From: Myrmaecium sp. VS I D KN 1
Taxonomy: Eukaryota > Ascomycota > Dothideomycetes > Valsariales > Valsariaceae
Direction of reading: 5' to 3'
Assembly (NCBI GenBank): GCA_019775845.1
Contig: JADQAV010000025.1
Location: 1-64,000, forward strand
Length of the DNA: 64,000 nt
Shown here in pieces: positions 10,599-23,753 of the stretch (position 1 is the stretch's first letter; each line of letters starts with the position of its first letter). The position numbers and the translations under genes are program-made. The notes under the pieces are model-generated. The model worked only from the letters and a program-made list of their open reading frames with translations, had not been told where the DNA came from and made no database searches.

Positions 10599-11352
10599 CT
10601 TGCCCTTGCTTTCCCCTCGTCCTGATAGGAACAGCACCATTGAGGAGCTGCGCCCGAGTGCACCCACGGCCTTCCCGTCCCAAGCACTACTACGCACCGC
10701 GGCACCGCGGCACTACCTACTGTACCTACCTTATTACTACTTCCTCGCTCGCTCGCTCGCGAACCCGCCCGCCTACCCGTCCGCTGTCCGCCCGTCCGCT
10801 GACGGGATGGAGGATCGTAGGTACATATATACACGGGACGTGACAATCACCGATATCGTAACTTGGGTACCTACATGTCTACGTGCCTACCTACCTACCT
10901 ACGGTACCTACTACCTATTGACCTCAATCACGCATCTTTCCTCCTTGTTCTCTCCTGGCCCATACCGATTCGCACCGCGACGGGATGGGACGAGAACGGT
11001 GAGTGACCAGCGGGAGAGGGAGAGAGGTACATAAATACCTGGTACACCGGTACCGACGTAGGGAAGATAGAAGACGGTAGGAGGTACTCCCCTATGTACT
11101 CCTCTGTATGTACGTATTCATATATGTATGTACGTATGTGGGTGACCATAGTCCCTCACGACTGCATCCGCTACCCATCCCGCTCCCGTCCAGCGCATAC
11201 GTACAGACGTGTATGTAGGCAGGCACGGCACGGTGAGATGAAGGGCGGATGCACGCTGTAGCACTGTTCTTTTTTTTCTTCCTATGTTTTTTTTTATTTC
11301 CGTGTGTGTATGTATTGATGTATCTGTGTACATGTGTGTGTGTATGCGTACT

Positions 11353-11385
11353 GTATGCGTATGCGTATGCGTATGCGTATGCGTG
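11353..11385. repeat. (ATGCGT)n microsatellite
   Basis: About five perfect hexamer units, flanked by GTGTAT-rich sequence and preceded by short T runs. Confidence 0.85.
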
Positions 11386-11999
11386 TATGTGTGATGTGGA
11401 TGTGTACGCGCGAACGTGTGAGCGTGTGAGCGAGAAACGAAGAGAGGCTATCCGCGTTGCCCGCTGCCAGTTGCCTAGCTGCTGGTTGCTTGCTTGTTTA
11501 CTGATGATGAAGATGACAGTCCATCCGTCTCATCGTGGCGTATCCCATCCATAATTGTACCTACACCTCATCGCCCTCTCTCCCTCTGCCCCATCCGACA
11601 CCACCACGACCAAGCCCCCAAGGCTGAGCTGCACGCAAGCCCGCAGTGCGCACACCTCATCTCACCTCACCTCCTAAGAGTGGGAGGGGGTGTCCTCAGT
11701 TAGGACTGGGTCATGGTCGACAACCTAGGTATGTACAGTACAAACCCACCACGGCCAGCCCACTTCACAGTCAACCACGCCAACCACCTCCCCTCCCCCT
11801 CCCCGTCCGTCGCGACGTCAGCGTGCTCGACTGGTACAGCGAAATGAGGCAGGTTGTCGTCCGAGAAAGGAAGCGGCTGCACTTGTCTTGTTCTTCCCGA
11901 TTTGGTTGGACTTCAGCTCGCAGCAAAGGTTGCGTGTCCCTCCTTGACGCGCTCGCACAGTCGTCCAGGGCCTCTGCCTGCTCCTCTTTTCTCCTCATA

Positions 12000-12002
<3 letters not shown>

Positions 12003-12039
<37 letters not shown>
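12003..12039. repeat. (TC)n dinucleotide repeat
   Basis: A CT/TC run of about 17 units, the longest dinucleotide repeat in the window. Confidence 0.9.
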
Positions 12040-12040
<1 letters not shown>

Positions 12041-13354
12041 TTCTCCTCCTCCTACCCCCACTACCCATTGCGAGCACCGTGACCAGTTTCTCGCTTCCCG
12101 CCGCGGCGCAACCGCATCGGCCGCATCCCTGCCTAGCTTCTTCCGACCCCCGACCCCCGACCCCCTTCCCTCCCCCTCCCCACCGATAGGCTTACGAAGG
12201 TCACATCCGCCGGATGATTGCCCGCGTGGATGAGGGAAGCTGCGGCCTTTTGTCCCTTCCTGGTTGGCTCTGGCGATTGGGGGGCAGATCGGTGCGCTAG
12301 CCAGGTAGGTAGACCCTTTCTTCTCCATCAGCCTTGTGGGCCAACCGCCCGCCGGCCCCTTTCGGCGCTCATGAACGACGTGAACGCGGGCGGGTGCGGG
12401 CGCGGCGTTCACGCTTCCGACACGTACGATCGCCTTGGCTCCTCCTGCTTCCTGTCCGCTGCAGCCAGCCCAGCAACGGTCCTCCGTCCGATATCTAAAT
12501 ACTACATACTAAGTACTTCGTTCACCTCTCGCCGGCGGGAAGGCTTCCGGCATGCCCCGCCCTCCCACTCTGTACATACTGTACATACAGTGGATAGGTA
12601 CATAATTTACTGTACCTAGCAAGCAGAGGGCACGGGTGGAAAGGAATGAACAGCCGATATCGCCTGGGCAATATGGGTGGTTCCCCGCACGCCGGGCCTG
12701 TGCTCGGTCAGCTCGACCGGTATGGACATTCGAGTCTCCCCGCCTCCTCCTCTCCCCTCTCGAGGAGGCACGGCCAGCCGATGGCCGACTAGGGACGAAA
12801 CAACCGTCATCGGCTTTATACAGTGTACAGGTACCTCCGCCGTCGAGCGGGCGGAGCAGGCCACATGGCAGCAGGGCACCCTTGCTCGCCCTCTCGCGCG
12901 CAACCGTTGGCAGCAGCGGCTGCGGTGGTGTCGCGTCAAGCGCAGGCGGCATACATTGTACATATGTATGTTTGTATATATGCATGTACAGTACTAGTTT
13001 GTCCATGATGACCTTTTGTATGATGTACGTATGTATGTATGTCTGTTTAAGCCGCTTCTTTAGTTGCGGGAAAGGGCAAGGTACGGAGCCGGCCCTTACA
13101 TGAAGTGGCCTCGCGGCCCCGTACCGCGTCCATCCATCCATCCATTCCCCTGTCCATTTTCTTTTCACATCACCCGTCATGCGTGCGAGAGCGTGTCATG
13201 GCTGATGATGACGACCGTGAATTTCTCCGACACAGATTCGTCGTATCGTCTCTCTGGGTTTTGCTGTGGCTGCTTCTTTTTTCTCGTTCCTCTTTTTTTT
13301 TCTCTTTTCCTCCGACAACGATCCCAGTCGTCCACGTTGACGCCAGATTTGCAA

Positions 13355-13363
13355 CGCACGCAT

Positions 13364-13394
<31 letters not shown>
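13355..13394. repeat. (CGCA)n microsatellite
   Basis: About ten CGCA units with one interruption. It is CpG-rich and translates to Thr-His-Ala-Arg runs, which explains several spurious frames. Confidence 0.9.
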
Positions 13395-13395
<1 letters not shown>

Positions 13396-16177
13396 GACCA
13401 ACATGCGGCGTTGGCCGCGAGGATGGCTCCGGTGGCTCATATCATCGGCCCCAGGCGCGTCATGTACATACGGATAGCATGGCATGGCATAGCATTGACA
13501 ACTACGGCTACCGGGGGGGCAGAAAAGGATTTTCGATCCACATCCGAGGCCGGATGGGCACATATAGTACAAAGTAAAGGTAGATACAGTACTAGTTATC
13601 CGTAGTAGGTACCTCAGGCGTTGAGCGGGAAAACCACCGTTAAGGCCTGCGATGCGCGGATGCGGGGGCGCGCCCTTCTCCACTTCTTTCGGAGGCGTTC
13701 TTGTTCTAAGCGCCGTGTCCCTCCTCCTCCTCCTGCTGCTGCTGCGTGTCAAGGGACAACTCTAACGGTCTGCAAGGATGGCGAGGGGCGCCGCCTTGAA
13801 GAAGCAACATGGCCGCGGCCAACTCCGCAAGCCATTTATCCATAATCGCTTGTTAGGTCGACCGGGGGCCACCGGCGTCGCGATCTGCTCCTCGGGCCGG
13901 TGGACTAGTACATGGGATTAAAAGGCTTGCCCGTGGGCGAAGGCACGCCTTGTGGTTTGGCTCGGTTTCTATACCGTACTCTTCCTCTGTCTTCTTCGTT
14001 GTTATTGCTGCTGCTGCGTTTCGACGACTTCCTTTCTTCTTCTGCTTTTTTTCCCTCCCTTTCTGTTGCATATGAATGGACAGAACGATTATCCCGAGAA
14101 GATATGCAGTCGAGCAGGGGGAGAAGGAATTCGGGATAAAGGCGGCGGGGTCCATCCTTCATCGTTAGGAAGGGGAATTTGTCGTGGGGCTTTTTTCCCT
14201 GCTGTTTTTGTGGTTTTGAGTGGGCATGTGAAGATAACTACACGGTTCGCGAGTCTTTCGCTACTCTGGTTGTTTAAACCCCGCGGCAGGCTTCCGCGAG
14301 CGAGCATCGCCGCGAGCGAGCATCGCGGAACTATTTCTTTAGCTCTGTTGGTCGTTGGTGAAAAGAGGAGGGAAACGAGGATGGTAATGATATGACGATC
14401 CTTCAACTCCATCATCGTCTTGCTTTTTGTTTGCCCAGTCCTACAAAAACCGCAGATGGGAACCACCGTCAAGTACTTACGGTAGGAATGCTCTCGAGAA
14501 AGCGCAGCGATTCCAACGCGAGACATGGCGCACCGCAAGATTCAGATCCGAGGCATCACATCGGAATCCCTGTCATCGGATAAACAACGCCCGCCCACCA
14601 CCGCAGCCAACATGTTAAGGTAGATCCAGACCCGGAGGGAACGTTTCACATCTCTGAAACTGACAGCTGCAGTGTCGGCAATCCCATCAACCTGCCCTCA
14701 GTTACTTAGCTTAATGAACCCACCCCATCGTGCCGTCTTCCTAGGTACCGTTCTTGTTACTGGCCTGTTACTGGAGCCTGAGGGAGACAGGGAGGTAGCT
14801 CACTACTCCACATAGTATTCACTGGTGGTAAGTTTGGATGAGAGGGATGGAGTAAGTAGGTCTTAGGGCAGGGACAACGTACGTACTCGTTTATATACCG
14901 TCGGTTCACATGGCGCTGAGTAACAGCATGGCATTCCCGCCCACACCCGCCTACGCTCGCTGTTCGGTCGATATACGTATGGTACCTTTCTCTCTGTGTT
15001 GATGGGCGCGGAGGGCACATTAATCAAATCACAGAGATGAAGTATCCCCTCAAACACGCCTGGAACTCTCCCCTTTTTATTCTTTTTTATTCCATTCTTC
15101 TGATTCTTATCCATCAAATCCCCTTGGAGACGTTTCCACGGGCGATAAGGTAAGGGGAATCACCAGGGTATTTCCGTTCCTCCGTTCCTCCGAAACAGTG
15201 CGGTCAGTGCCTCTATACTCATGTAGGAGGAGTACTGTACCAGCAACATCGATTTTCAACTAACCCACCCACCCATCCATATGAATAACAATACTGTCAA
15301 CGAGGGAGAAGGGAAAATAGAACATTGGAAAGCGCTCAATCGCGCCCGCGTAGATGCATTTCGCGGTAAGTATTCTAACTCAGTTGTTCTCCTGGAAGGC
15401 CTCTCAGCAAGTCCATCCGCCCAACCGGCCGTCGGAGCGATGTGCGGGGAAAGCGGGCCTGCCTACTATTGGGTACATACTAATAGTAAATATGTCAGTA
15501 TGGCTGGCTGGCGGGGCGGGGCTTGTCAAAAAGACCGAGATTCCGCGAGGCGCCCCCGCCAAAACAAAAATGGTCGACCCCACCTGCGGAGACCGGGTGT
15601 GTTCCCTGACAGGCTGTGGGCTGCTGTCGGAAGCATGTGAAAGAGCAGAGCTCTGCGGGGCAGTGAGCTTCCAAGTCCAACGGAAGGATCAGTATTGACG
15701 GTGACTACTTCTACTATCATTCCCGACCGCCTCATCGTTTCAGCACGTATAATCAATATTTTGAAGTAACTCCTCAATCCGTTCGCCTCGGTTGCCGATC
15801 TGCAGGAAGGTGGTGTAGTCGGTACTGGATGGCGTCCCGAGTTGCTGCGCAGGTGAGGATGGATGGCCGCACGAGCGTTGGGCCGAGGGGATCACAGGGC
15901 CTCGCTGGATCTTTCCGGATCGTCCCTTTCCGAAGTTTATCTAGCACTCACTGTACTGACGAGTAGGATGCCAGGTAGTACTTGTAGGTGTTTAGGTAAC
16001 AGCAGTCATGAAATAATGTATCAGCTTTATGGACGAACGGAACCTCCTCCTGCCTGTCGGTTGGGCTAGACCAATCACCGACTGAAGCTCTCGGCCAGCT
16101 CTTCTGCGGCTTCCGGAGGGGGATGACGTGACATGGTGAATGGGCAGCCTTGCCCTTCCGTGCACGGGGCATATAAC

Positions 16178-16205
16178 TGCTGCTGCTGCTGCTGCTACTG
16201 CTGCT
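16178..16205. repeat. (TGC)n trinucleotide repeat
   Basis: A TGC/CTG run just after an ATATAAC word and before a CT-rich stretch, upstream of the 121-residue gene. It is noncoding here. Confidence 0.85.
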
Positions 16206-16755
16206 TTTATGAATACGCAGTTTGATCTTTCACAACCATCTCACATTTCCTCTTTATTATTCCTCTCTCTCTCTCTCTCTCCTTCTTGACGTCTTCTCTT
16301 TGTCCCCTCAGAAGTGACTCGACGGGACTTGGCACCGGTTGGCGCAGGGTCACGCGGGCTAAGACGTCGTACATTTCCACTAAACACCGCCCCGACCTAC
16401 CACTGCACCTACCTTAACCTTACCCCGAACCCCGTGGGCAGGAAGACCGTGCTGGCTGGCCGGACTATCATCAGCAAAGCACATTTGCAACACTTGCAAC
16501 ATTTGCAACCACGCCCACCGAGCGTCCCACTGATCATCGCCACCAAAGTCCACCGCGATCATCAGGACCGCTCCACGGATTTACTCGTCCTGCGTTTCAG
16601 GCCGGCGTGCGCGTCCCATACATAACCTGCCTCCCTCCCCCCTTCTTCCGCAGACCGCTCCATCCGACTCCACATCCCTCAACAACCGCCGCTCCTCCCC
16701 CTCTCCGAGCCCTCCAGGACAAGGACAACGCACACGTTTCCCCCTACTATCCGGC

Positions 16756-16763
16756 TATAAAAA
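16756..16763 (+). promoter_or_regulatory. TATA box of the 121-residue conserved gene
   Basis: TATAAAAA lies 91 bp upstream of the ATG at 16854, in the context CCGGCTATAAAAACG. A start site about 30 bp downstream would leave a C-rich leader of roughly 65 nt. This is the best core promoter match in the window. Confidence 0.55.
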
Positions 16764-16853
16764 CGTACCGGGCAACCCCACGACTCACGACTCTATTCCG
16801 TCCAACCCATCCATCCATCTTTTTTCAAACTGAAAGGCCCCGCGAAGCTCAAA

Positions 16854-17219
16854 ATGTCTGCCGCAACTGCATCCCCCCGTATCCCGCAACCGACCTCCTT
16901 CCTCGTCCTGGCCCCGGTGGCCTCGGCCAACCACCCGACCTCCCCTCCGTCCAAGCCTACCGCGCGCACCGGCAGCGTGGCCTCGGTCACCCCGCTTCCG
17001 GACGCCGCCACCAGCACGAACCCTACTACTGCCGCGCAACAGCAAGTTCAGCCCGAGCCGGAGCCGCTCCAAATCCCGCTTGAGCCCAAGCCGCGCCGCT
17101 CCAGCAGTGTCTCCACCACCACCTCTGACGGCGGCGGCGGCCGACCCCGCTTCCTCAAGCTGGGGCCCCGGCACTTCGGCGGGGACCCGGAGGAGGGTGA
17201 CTTCGCCGATGAGGAATAG
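16854..17219 (+). CDS. Conserved small fungal protein with C-terminal RFLKLGPRHFGG motif
   Basis: A single exon of 121 residues starts at an ATG with good context (AAAATG). The first 80 residues are a low-complexity Ala/Pro/Thr/Ser-rich region. The C-terminal third is conserved among Pezizomycotina as I recall: a basic Ser-rich segment, then PRFLKLGPRHFGGDPEEGD and an acidic end. No transmembrane segment or signal peptide is visible. Function is unknown to me. The clear TATA box, C-rich leader and C-ending codons suggest a well-expressed gene. Its nearest coding neighbours are 7.3 kb upstream and 3 kb downstream. Confidence 0.75.
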   Translation: MSAATASPRIPQPTSFLVLAPVASANHPTSPPSKPTARTGSVASVTPLPDAATSTNPTTAAQQQVQPEPEPLQIPLEPKPRRSSSVSTTTSDGGGGRPRFLKLGPRHFGGDPEEGDFADEE

Positions 17220-20185
17220 TTAACCCCGGATCGTGACATTCTATCATCACTACCATCACCACCACTACCTCCACCACGAGAGACCGTGAAGGACGTTCGC
17301 GCTCCATTTCGGCGCCGATTGTCTCTCGAGTCCGGAGTCCTCCATGTTTCTCACAGGAGACAAAGGCGACCCCTCGTCAACTTTCAGCCGAGTCTTGACC
17401 TTTCACCAACCTCACCCGCACTGCGACCACTATCAGCTCATCATTCATTCTTTCCCCTTCTCAATCCTCATCATTCCTCTTTCTCTGGGCGCAACCGGTC
17501 CTCTTTTTGCTTGTTAGTAGGTTTTTGTTTGGGAAATAAGGCGTTCTTATGTGATGCACACTACGAAGTTCAAGTTACTTACACCTACTTTGTTTTCTTG
17601 TTTTTCTTTCTTTTTTTGGGGGAGCGATGGAAGAGATGAAGATTCACTAGTCTGTCACGGCTATGCAGAACCAAGAAAGAGATCATTAGAATATTCCCTG
17701 CTGCGTTTCGATCGTATCAGTGTGGGCGATGATGAATCGTCCCGTGCGTTTGCTTGAGAACGTTGAAGACTTCTCCATCTGTGGCCTGTCCTGCCCTCCT
17801 GACCCGCCATCATTCACCCTCATCCCATTCCACATCCATTTTCTTATGTAACGCCTGGCGGAGCAAGGGAAAGGAAGGAGAAGGTGGAAGGTTTCGTCGG
17901 CAGCAAGAAAGAAATAGGGAGGAACATCAAGAAAAGACCAAAGGAAAATAAACAAGTAAGAAAATAGAGAGAGATCGAAACCCGCGAGCGAAGGAAGGTG
18001 ATAAGATCGGCAGATGCGGGTAGAGAGATCTACAACTAATATATGCTACATAAAACGTGTTAGAGGAGGTCGTAGGCAGCAGACGATATGTGTGCTTTTT
18101 TTCTCTTTTTGTTTTGGAGGGGAAACATGGGTTGTTAGTACGATGCTAGATGTATACCGTGTTTGGGATGATTATAAGCAGCTTGATATGGTAACTTATA
18201 ACATAAGACCGAGAGCAAGGTTTTATTTTCTTCTTCTTTCGCTTTCTAGGATCTTTTGGATGTTTTCTCTTCTCCTTTCTGCTCGTTGGTTCGTTGGGTT
18301 TCTCTTGGAGAGGAGATATACTCTTAAATAATGTATACGCCTATTGCCGAGCACCGCGAGCCGAAGAATGTCTAAAACGTCCTTCTCTCCAGCTTAATAC
18401 ATACGAGACTGAATATTCCCCATGTACATAAGCAATGACCGTAGATGGAGCTTCATAGCTGTTCACTCTCATGCAGCGAAACAACAAAGCCAGGATCCAG
18501 CATTTCTGGCTTATAGGCACCAGGCGGTGCTGGCGTATGATGGTGATTGGGTGCAGATTGACAATAAGCCGACTCGTGATTGGAGCGCATGTGTGCTGAA
18601 AGCTTGATACCTTGTTGTGCATCACTACGGAAAACAATAGGGTAAAACCATGTCAATCCTACCTTGTAGGCCGGCCTTGCCCCTCATGATGCGCGCTTTG
18701 TTGGCAAGGAGGCTTGATTAAACCGTTCCACATTTAATGTTTTGCCGATATTCTGTCATGGACGGAGAGCGATGCGAACGATCTTACTACTCTCCATTTG
18801 CCAAGTCGGGGAGTCGAGACAGGGCAGGCGGATGAAGTTGAGATATGATGAAGTGCACAGCAGCGCGAGACCTTCTCCGAACCGCACCCCCCCGGTCGTT
18901 GAGATGACGGCTGGACTGACCTAACGGCCATGGTTATTGCTAGAAATGCCACGAAGTTTCCCATATTCCGGGATGCGGGTGATCCAATGTACTAACCCCA
19001 CAATGATGCAGGCATTCATTTGCGTTGACGCACCGGTCTGGAACGCGACTGCTGAGCAACGGTAGGCCAGTCGAGTCAAGAGAAGATATGGGTACACAGC
19101 GTCGCTTACTGCGATGAACTCGACGATGGCGAAGGAAAGGCTCGGTGCTCGCTCGGGGAAAAATGAACGATACATTGATAGACTATAGTACTGCAACCAG
19201 CAGTGATCGCAGTAGGAGGTGAGATTTACGCTCCCTACAGTAGTCGTGGTACAGTACGGTCCGAGCGAGCCCCGGAGAAGGCCCCGTTTATCGATAGCGA
19301 TTGTCTCCGTACCAACTTACCCATATCCACGATCATGATATCACCGCCGAAACGGTTGAGGTGGCTTCCACTAGAATCGTCCGGGGAGAAAGACAGCTCC
19401 CCGAAGCGATGAGGGGACGCGTACGCGTGTACCTATAGTATGTAGAGGAGGACGATGCTGTCACGTACCTACTGTACATAGTTAGGACTGGGAGGTGGGA
19501 GGCTCCATTTCTGCAACGACGCGGGTCCTCCCGTCTGCTAACTGCCGGCGTTCCACGTGCGAATCGGTGTGAGAAAACTGGGAGGCTTGTCTCCAGGAAA
19601 GGCTAAGCTCGATCCGATGCTTACATCTTCCAACGATGTCCAAAGAGGTCGGGGGTGCGGCTGGGAGGAGGAGCAATTTCAAAGCAAAGGGCGTCCAGAA
19701 CCTGAGGATTAGCAGAGATTGAAGGGTCGAGGAGGTCGAGGGGGTCCGAGGGGCCTAGGACGAAGTCCCGTCGACGTGACATCATCATGCCGTAACCGAG
19801 ATCGCGGCAGATCGACGAGCTCTCTCTCATGACAACACGAACGCGACGATTGGCGGGTGCGGCGAATGAGGATGCCTCCTTGTCCAGAGCTGCCCGCGGC
19901 CCGGCCAATGAGCATCTCGCCGTTGCCCTCAGTTCGTTACCGGATCGGATCATTGGTGCGCGACGGGGAACCTCCATCGCTCTCGCCTGCCCGTCACCGA
20001 CCTCCAGTCGCCTAGTGAGGGCTCCTCCCCGGTCGTCGTCAGGATACGTCATGCTCCATCTCTGGAGAGCACCGCGCGGGGAGCTTGCGAAGAAGGGGGA
20101 GGAAACATGGTCGCCGTTTATTAATCTCTGCCGGCCCCGCGAGTCGTCCCTCTCCTCCCCTCCTCATACATAACGACCCGGCTGC
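17220..20185. other. Intergenic region upstream of the catalase gene
   Basis: These 3 kb hold the 3' flank of the 121-residue gene and the catalase promoter. Frames of up to about 140 codons (for example minus 20052-19621) have no recognisable domain and are Arg/Pro/Ser-rich. I see no repeat family, RNA gene or clear TATA box near 20186. Confidence 0.5.
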
Positions 20186-22535
20186 ATGGATTCCGCACCT
20201 GCTTCTTCAGCTATCCACACACTACAGCATCCAGTCGAGAGTCTCAAGATGGCATCTCACGCACTATCATCCGGCATCCAGAAGGCTGAGAACGTCCTGG
20301 CTGGCGGCGCTCAAGCAAAGCACTCCCAGCTCGAACCGCACATCAAGAATGCCGAAGACAAGAACGCCCGCATCACATCAGATTGGGGTGTGAAGGAGAC
20401 CTCTGCTGATGACTGGCTGAAGGTCGTGAGCGAGGACAAGCAAGGTCCTATGCTCCTGGAAGACCCTTTTGCTCGTGAGAAGGTAAGCCCAACGGCTGCG
20501 CTTCCCTCCATGTAGACTCTCTTGCTTAACCGCCGACTCACAGATTATGCGATTCGACCATGAACGTATCCCAGAGCGTGTGGTTCACGCCCGTGGCACT
20601 GCTGCCTTCGGCAAATTCAAGCTCTTCGAGAGCGCATCCGACGTCACCAACGCAGGCGTTCTCACCGATACCTCGAGAGAGACGCCCGTCTTTCTCCGAT
20701 TCTCGACCGTCCTTGGAAGCAGAGGGTCTGCCGATACCGTTCGCGATGTCCGTGGTTTTGCCGTGAAATTCTATACCCAGGAGGGTAACTGGGACATCGT
20801 TGGCAACAACATCCCCGTTTTCTTCATTCAGGACGCCATCAAATTCCCCGATGTTATCCACGCCGGTAAGCCTGAGCCTCACAACGAGGTACCTCAGGCA
20901 CAGACTGCCCACAACAACTTCTGGGACTTCCAGTTCCTGCATACCGAGGCCACTCACATGTTTCTGTGGACTCAGTCCGACCGCGCCATTCCCCGTTCGT
21001 ACCGCATGATGCAAGGTTTTGGCGTGAACACCTACACTTTGACCAACGACAAGGGCGAGAGGCATTTCGTCAAGTTCATCTTCACTCCCGAGCTTGGTGT
21101 GCATTCCCTCGTCTGGGACGAGGCGCTGAAGCTTGCTGGCCAAGACCCAGACTTCCACCGCAAGGATCTGATGGAGGCCATCGACAATGGTGCCTACCCG
21201 AAGTGGAAATTTGGTATCCAGGTTATCCCGGAAGAGAAGGAGCACGACTTCGAGTTTGACATCCTTGATGCCACTAAGGTTTGGCCCGAGGAGCTGGTCC
21301 CCATCCGCTACATCGGTGAGCTTGAACTGAACCGTAACGTCGACGAGTTCTTCACCCAGACCGAACAAGTCGCGTTTTGCACGAGCCACGTCGTTCCTGG
21401 CATCGGCTTCTCCGATGATCCGTTGCTACAGGGCCGTAACTTCTCTTATTTCGACACCCAGATCTCTCGTTTGGGCATCAACTGGCAAGAGCTCCCCATC
21501 AACAAGCCTGTCTGCCCGGTCATGAACAACAACCGTGACGGTGCTATGCGCCACGGTATCACAAGGGGCACCGTGAACTACTGGCCCAACCGCCTGAGTG
21601 CTGTCCCTCCTGCGACTCCCAAGGAAGGTGGTTACGTCGACTATCCCGAGAAGATTGCGGGCATTAAAGCTCGCATGAGGAGTGCGAAGTTCAAGGAACA
21701 CTTCAATCAGGCTCAGCTCTTCTACAACTCTTTGTCCGAGGTTGAGAAGTTGCACGTCGCCAACGCTCTCGCTTTTGAGCTTGACCACTGCGACGATCCG
21801 ATAGTGTACAAGCGTATGTGCGAACGTCTTTGTGACATCGACCTCAGCTTGGCTCAGCAGGTTGCCGAGCTTGTCGGCGCCGAGGTCCCTCAGAAAGCTA
21901 CCAGGCCCAACCATGGCAAGAAGGCCAAGGGCCTTAGTCAGCTCGAGTACATTCCTAAGACTCCTACTATCGCTACTCGCCGTGTCGCCATCATCATTGC
22001 TGACGGATACGATGCTGTCGCTTACAACGGTATCAAAGCTGCCTTAACGGCTGCTCAGGCTCTACCTTTCACTATCGCTCCCCGCCGCACCCCCATCTAC
22101 GCTGCTGGCGAGGACAAGTCGAGCAGCAAGGGCGTCACCCCTGACCACCACCTTGAGGGTATGCGCAGCACCATGTTCGACTCCATCTACATTCCTGGCG
22201 GTTCACACGTCGAGACTCTCCGCAAGAACGGCCGCGCTCTCCACTGGGTTCGCGAAGCATTTGGTCACCTCAAGGCCATCGGTGCTACTGGCGAGGCCGT
22301 CGCCTTCGTCCGCGACGCTTGCCAGCTGCCCGGAATCACCTTCTCCCAGAATGATGAGGTTGTCGACTCCTATGGCGTCGTCACCGCCTCCCGCGTTCAG
22401 CCCGAGAGTTTCAAGGAGGTGGTCAGCATGGCCAAGAGCGCGACTGATTTCCTCGCCTCGTACTTCTACGAGATCTCTCAGCACCGAAACTTCGACCGCG
22501 AACTGCAAGGGTTCTCGACCATGGTTGCATACTAA
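20186..22535 (+). CDS. catA: Large-subunit (clade 2) catalase, CatA type
   Basis: Two exons, 20186-20482 and 20544-22535, joined by a 61-nt GT-AG intron, encode 762 residues. This is the size of fungal large-subunit catalases. The heme core holds the distal His at about 114 ([11 protein letters not shown]), the catalytic Asn at about 188 ([10 protein letters not shown]) and the proximal heme-ligand Tyr at about 401 ([13 protein letters not shown]). From about residue 578 a DJ-1/PfpI-like (flavodoxin-fold) domain follows, starting [18 protein letters not shown], as in clade 2 enzymes. It breaks down hydrogen peroxide to water and oxygen. There is no secretion signal: the N-terminus is a hydrophilic extension of about 100 residues. 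That points to the intracellular, spore-associated CatA type, not the secreted CatB/Cat-3 type. The assignment to CatA is by this feature and overall resemblance. Confidence 0.95.
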
Positions 22536-23753
22536 ATGACGTGGGGGTTCTGGACTAATCTTGTGTGATATCCCGTTTCTTTCTTCCCTTGTATTTGCAC
22601 ACTTCCCATCGACGTTCTCTCTGGAAGGGAATACTTGGACGGTGGTCGTCATGTAATTTAATCTACCTACTTGTTACGCCTGCTCCGTATGTACGACTGA
22701 ATAATGAATCCATATCATTCAACGTTATAAAACCCTCGCAAATTTCTTGTCGTGCAAATGATTTGACCGCGGGAGCATTTAGGAACAACTGGAGGCTGGA
22801 CTATTTGATGACGGCCGTCACATCGGCAACGCTTTGCGCATCCTTGCTGAATCGATACAGTACGATTGCTTGGATGCCATGAACGAAGAGCGAGGCCAAG
22901 AGGTGACGGGGAAAGAGTGGTTGGTGTAGAAGAAACATTGGGTCCGTGAAAAAAATCAGGAAACACCAAGTTAAAGAAAACCCCTTTCGACACAGCACAT
23001 ACCACGCATCGATGGAACTCAACGAGGGTTCCAGTATTTCCCCACCAGGCACAGTTGAAGAGAAAGACAAACGGAAAGATGAGAGAGTTGATTGAACGAT
23101 ATGCCATGCAGTCAATTGATGATGATGTAGTCAAACATTTCAGGAGAGATATAAATGTAGATCTCATAACCATCCGAAAGGAAGGTGCGATGAAAACAAG
23201 AGACAAAGAAAGAAACGAACGGCGCCATTGGTATCATTCATGCGAGTCATGCAAGCGCTGTCGGCGCACATACACACACGCACACACCCTTTGCCTCTCC
23301 ATGAACAGCTTTGACATGGACTCCACGCACGGGAGTCGCGCTCATCCTATGACGCTTCACGCCGCACTCCCATGTGCAACTTCCGTAGGACCATCATGTC
23401 GTTGTGTGTGCGCATGCATGTGTATGTGTAGGTCATTCTCTCGGAGAAGAAGAAGAAAAAGTGTCCGCCCTCTCAATCTTGCTGTGGTAAAACCCGTGTT
23501 ACGCCGACGCTAATGCCCTAAAACAGGAAGAGAAAAAAGTAGATGTGATGGCAGGATCGAAACGAAAGGAGGGTATGAGGAGCATATGAAGGTAGAAATG
23601 AGAAAAAGAAGGTATGGTGGTGCGGTCGAAACACCGAACCATCATGACCAATCTTAATGGACACGAAAAAGATAGGAAACAGCATGAACAAGATGGGTGC
23701 AGTGGATGACTGCTCGGTGGTGATACATAGCATGAAGGGAGGATCCCGTTTCC
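22536..23753. other. Convergent intergenic region, catalase / ATG2
   Basis: These 1.2 kb lie between the 3' ends of two convergent genes. They are AT-richer than the coding regions and carry a short CA-rich stretch at about 23270-23285. No gene is supported. Confidence 0.6.

Larger units (their letters stand above)
9543..16853. other. Gene-poor, microsatellite-rich 7.3-kb region
   Basis: No frame here has recognisable homology, good splice structure or normal amino-acid composition. The longest frames (for example minus 9677-10465 and 12509-13180) are Ser/Pro/Arg/Leu-rich translations of repeats. The DNA alternates CT-rich, GC-rich and TAC/GTA-rich blocks. It holds many simple repeats and many copies of palindromic GTACAGTAC-like words. 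The segments next to 9542 and 16854 are probably leaders and promoters of those genes. The middle may hold regulatory DNA or noncoding transcripts, but the sequence alone cannot show this. Confidence 0.5.

Noticed and set aside
12509-13180. 223-codon minus-strand frame
   Set aside because: It translates TAC/GTA microsatellites and GC-rich filler; there is no splice pattern or recognisable motif.
20547-22535. Two separate genes for catalase core and DJ-1-like domain
   Set aside because: The frame is continuous, and this fusion is normal for clade 2 catalases.
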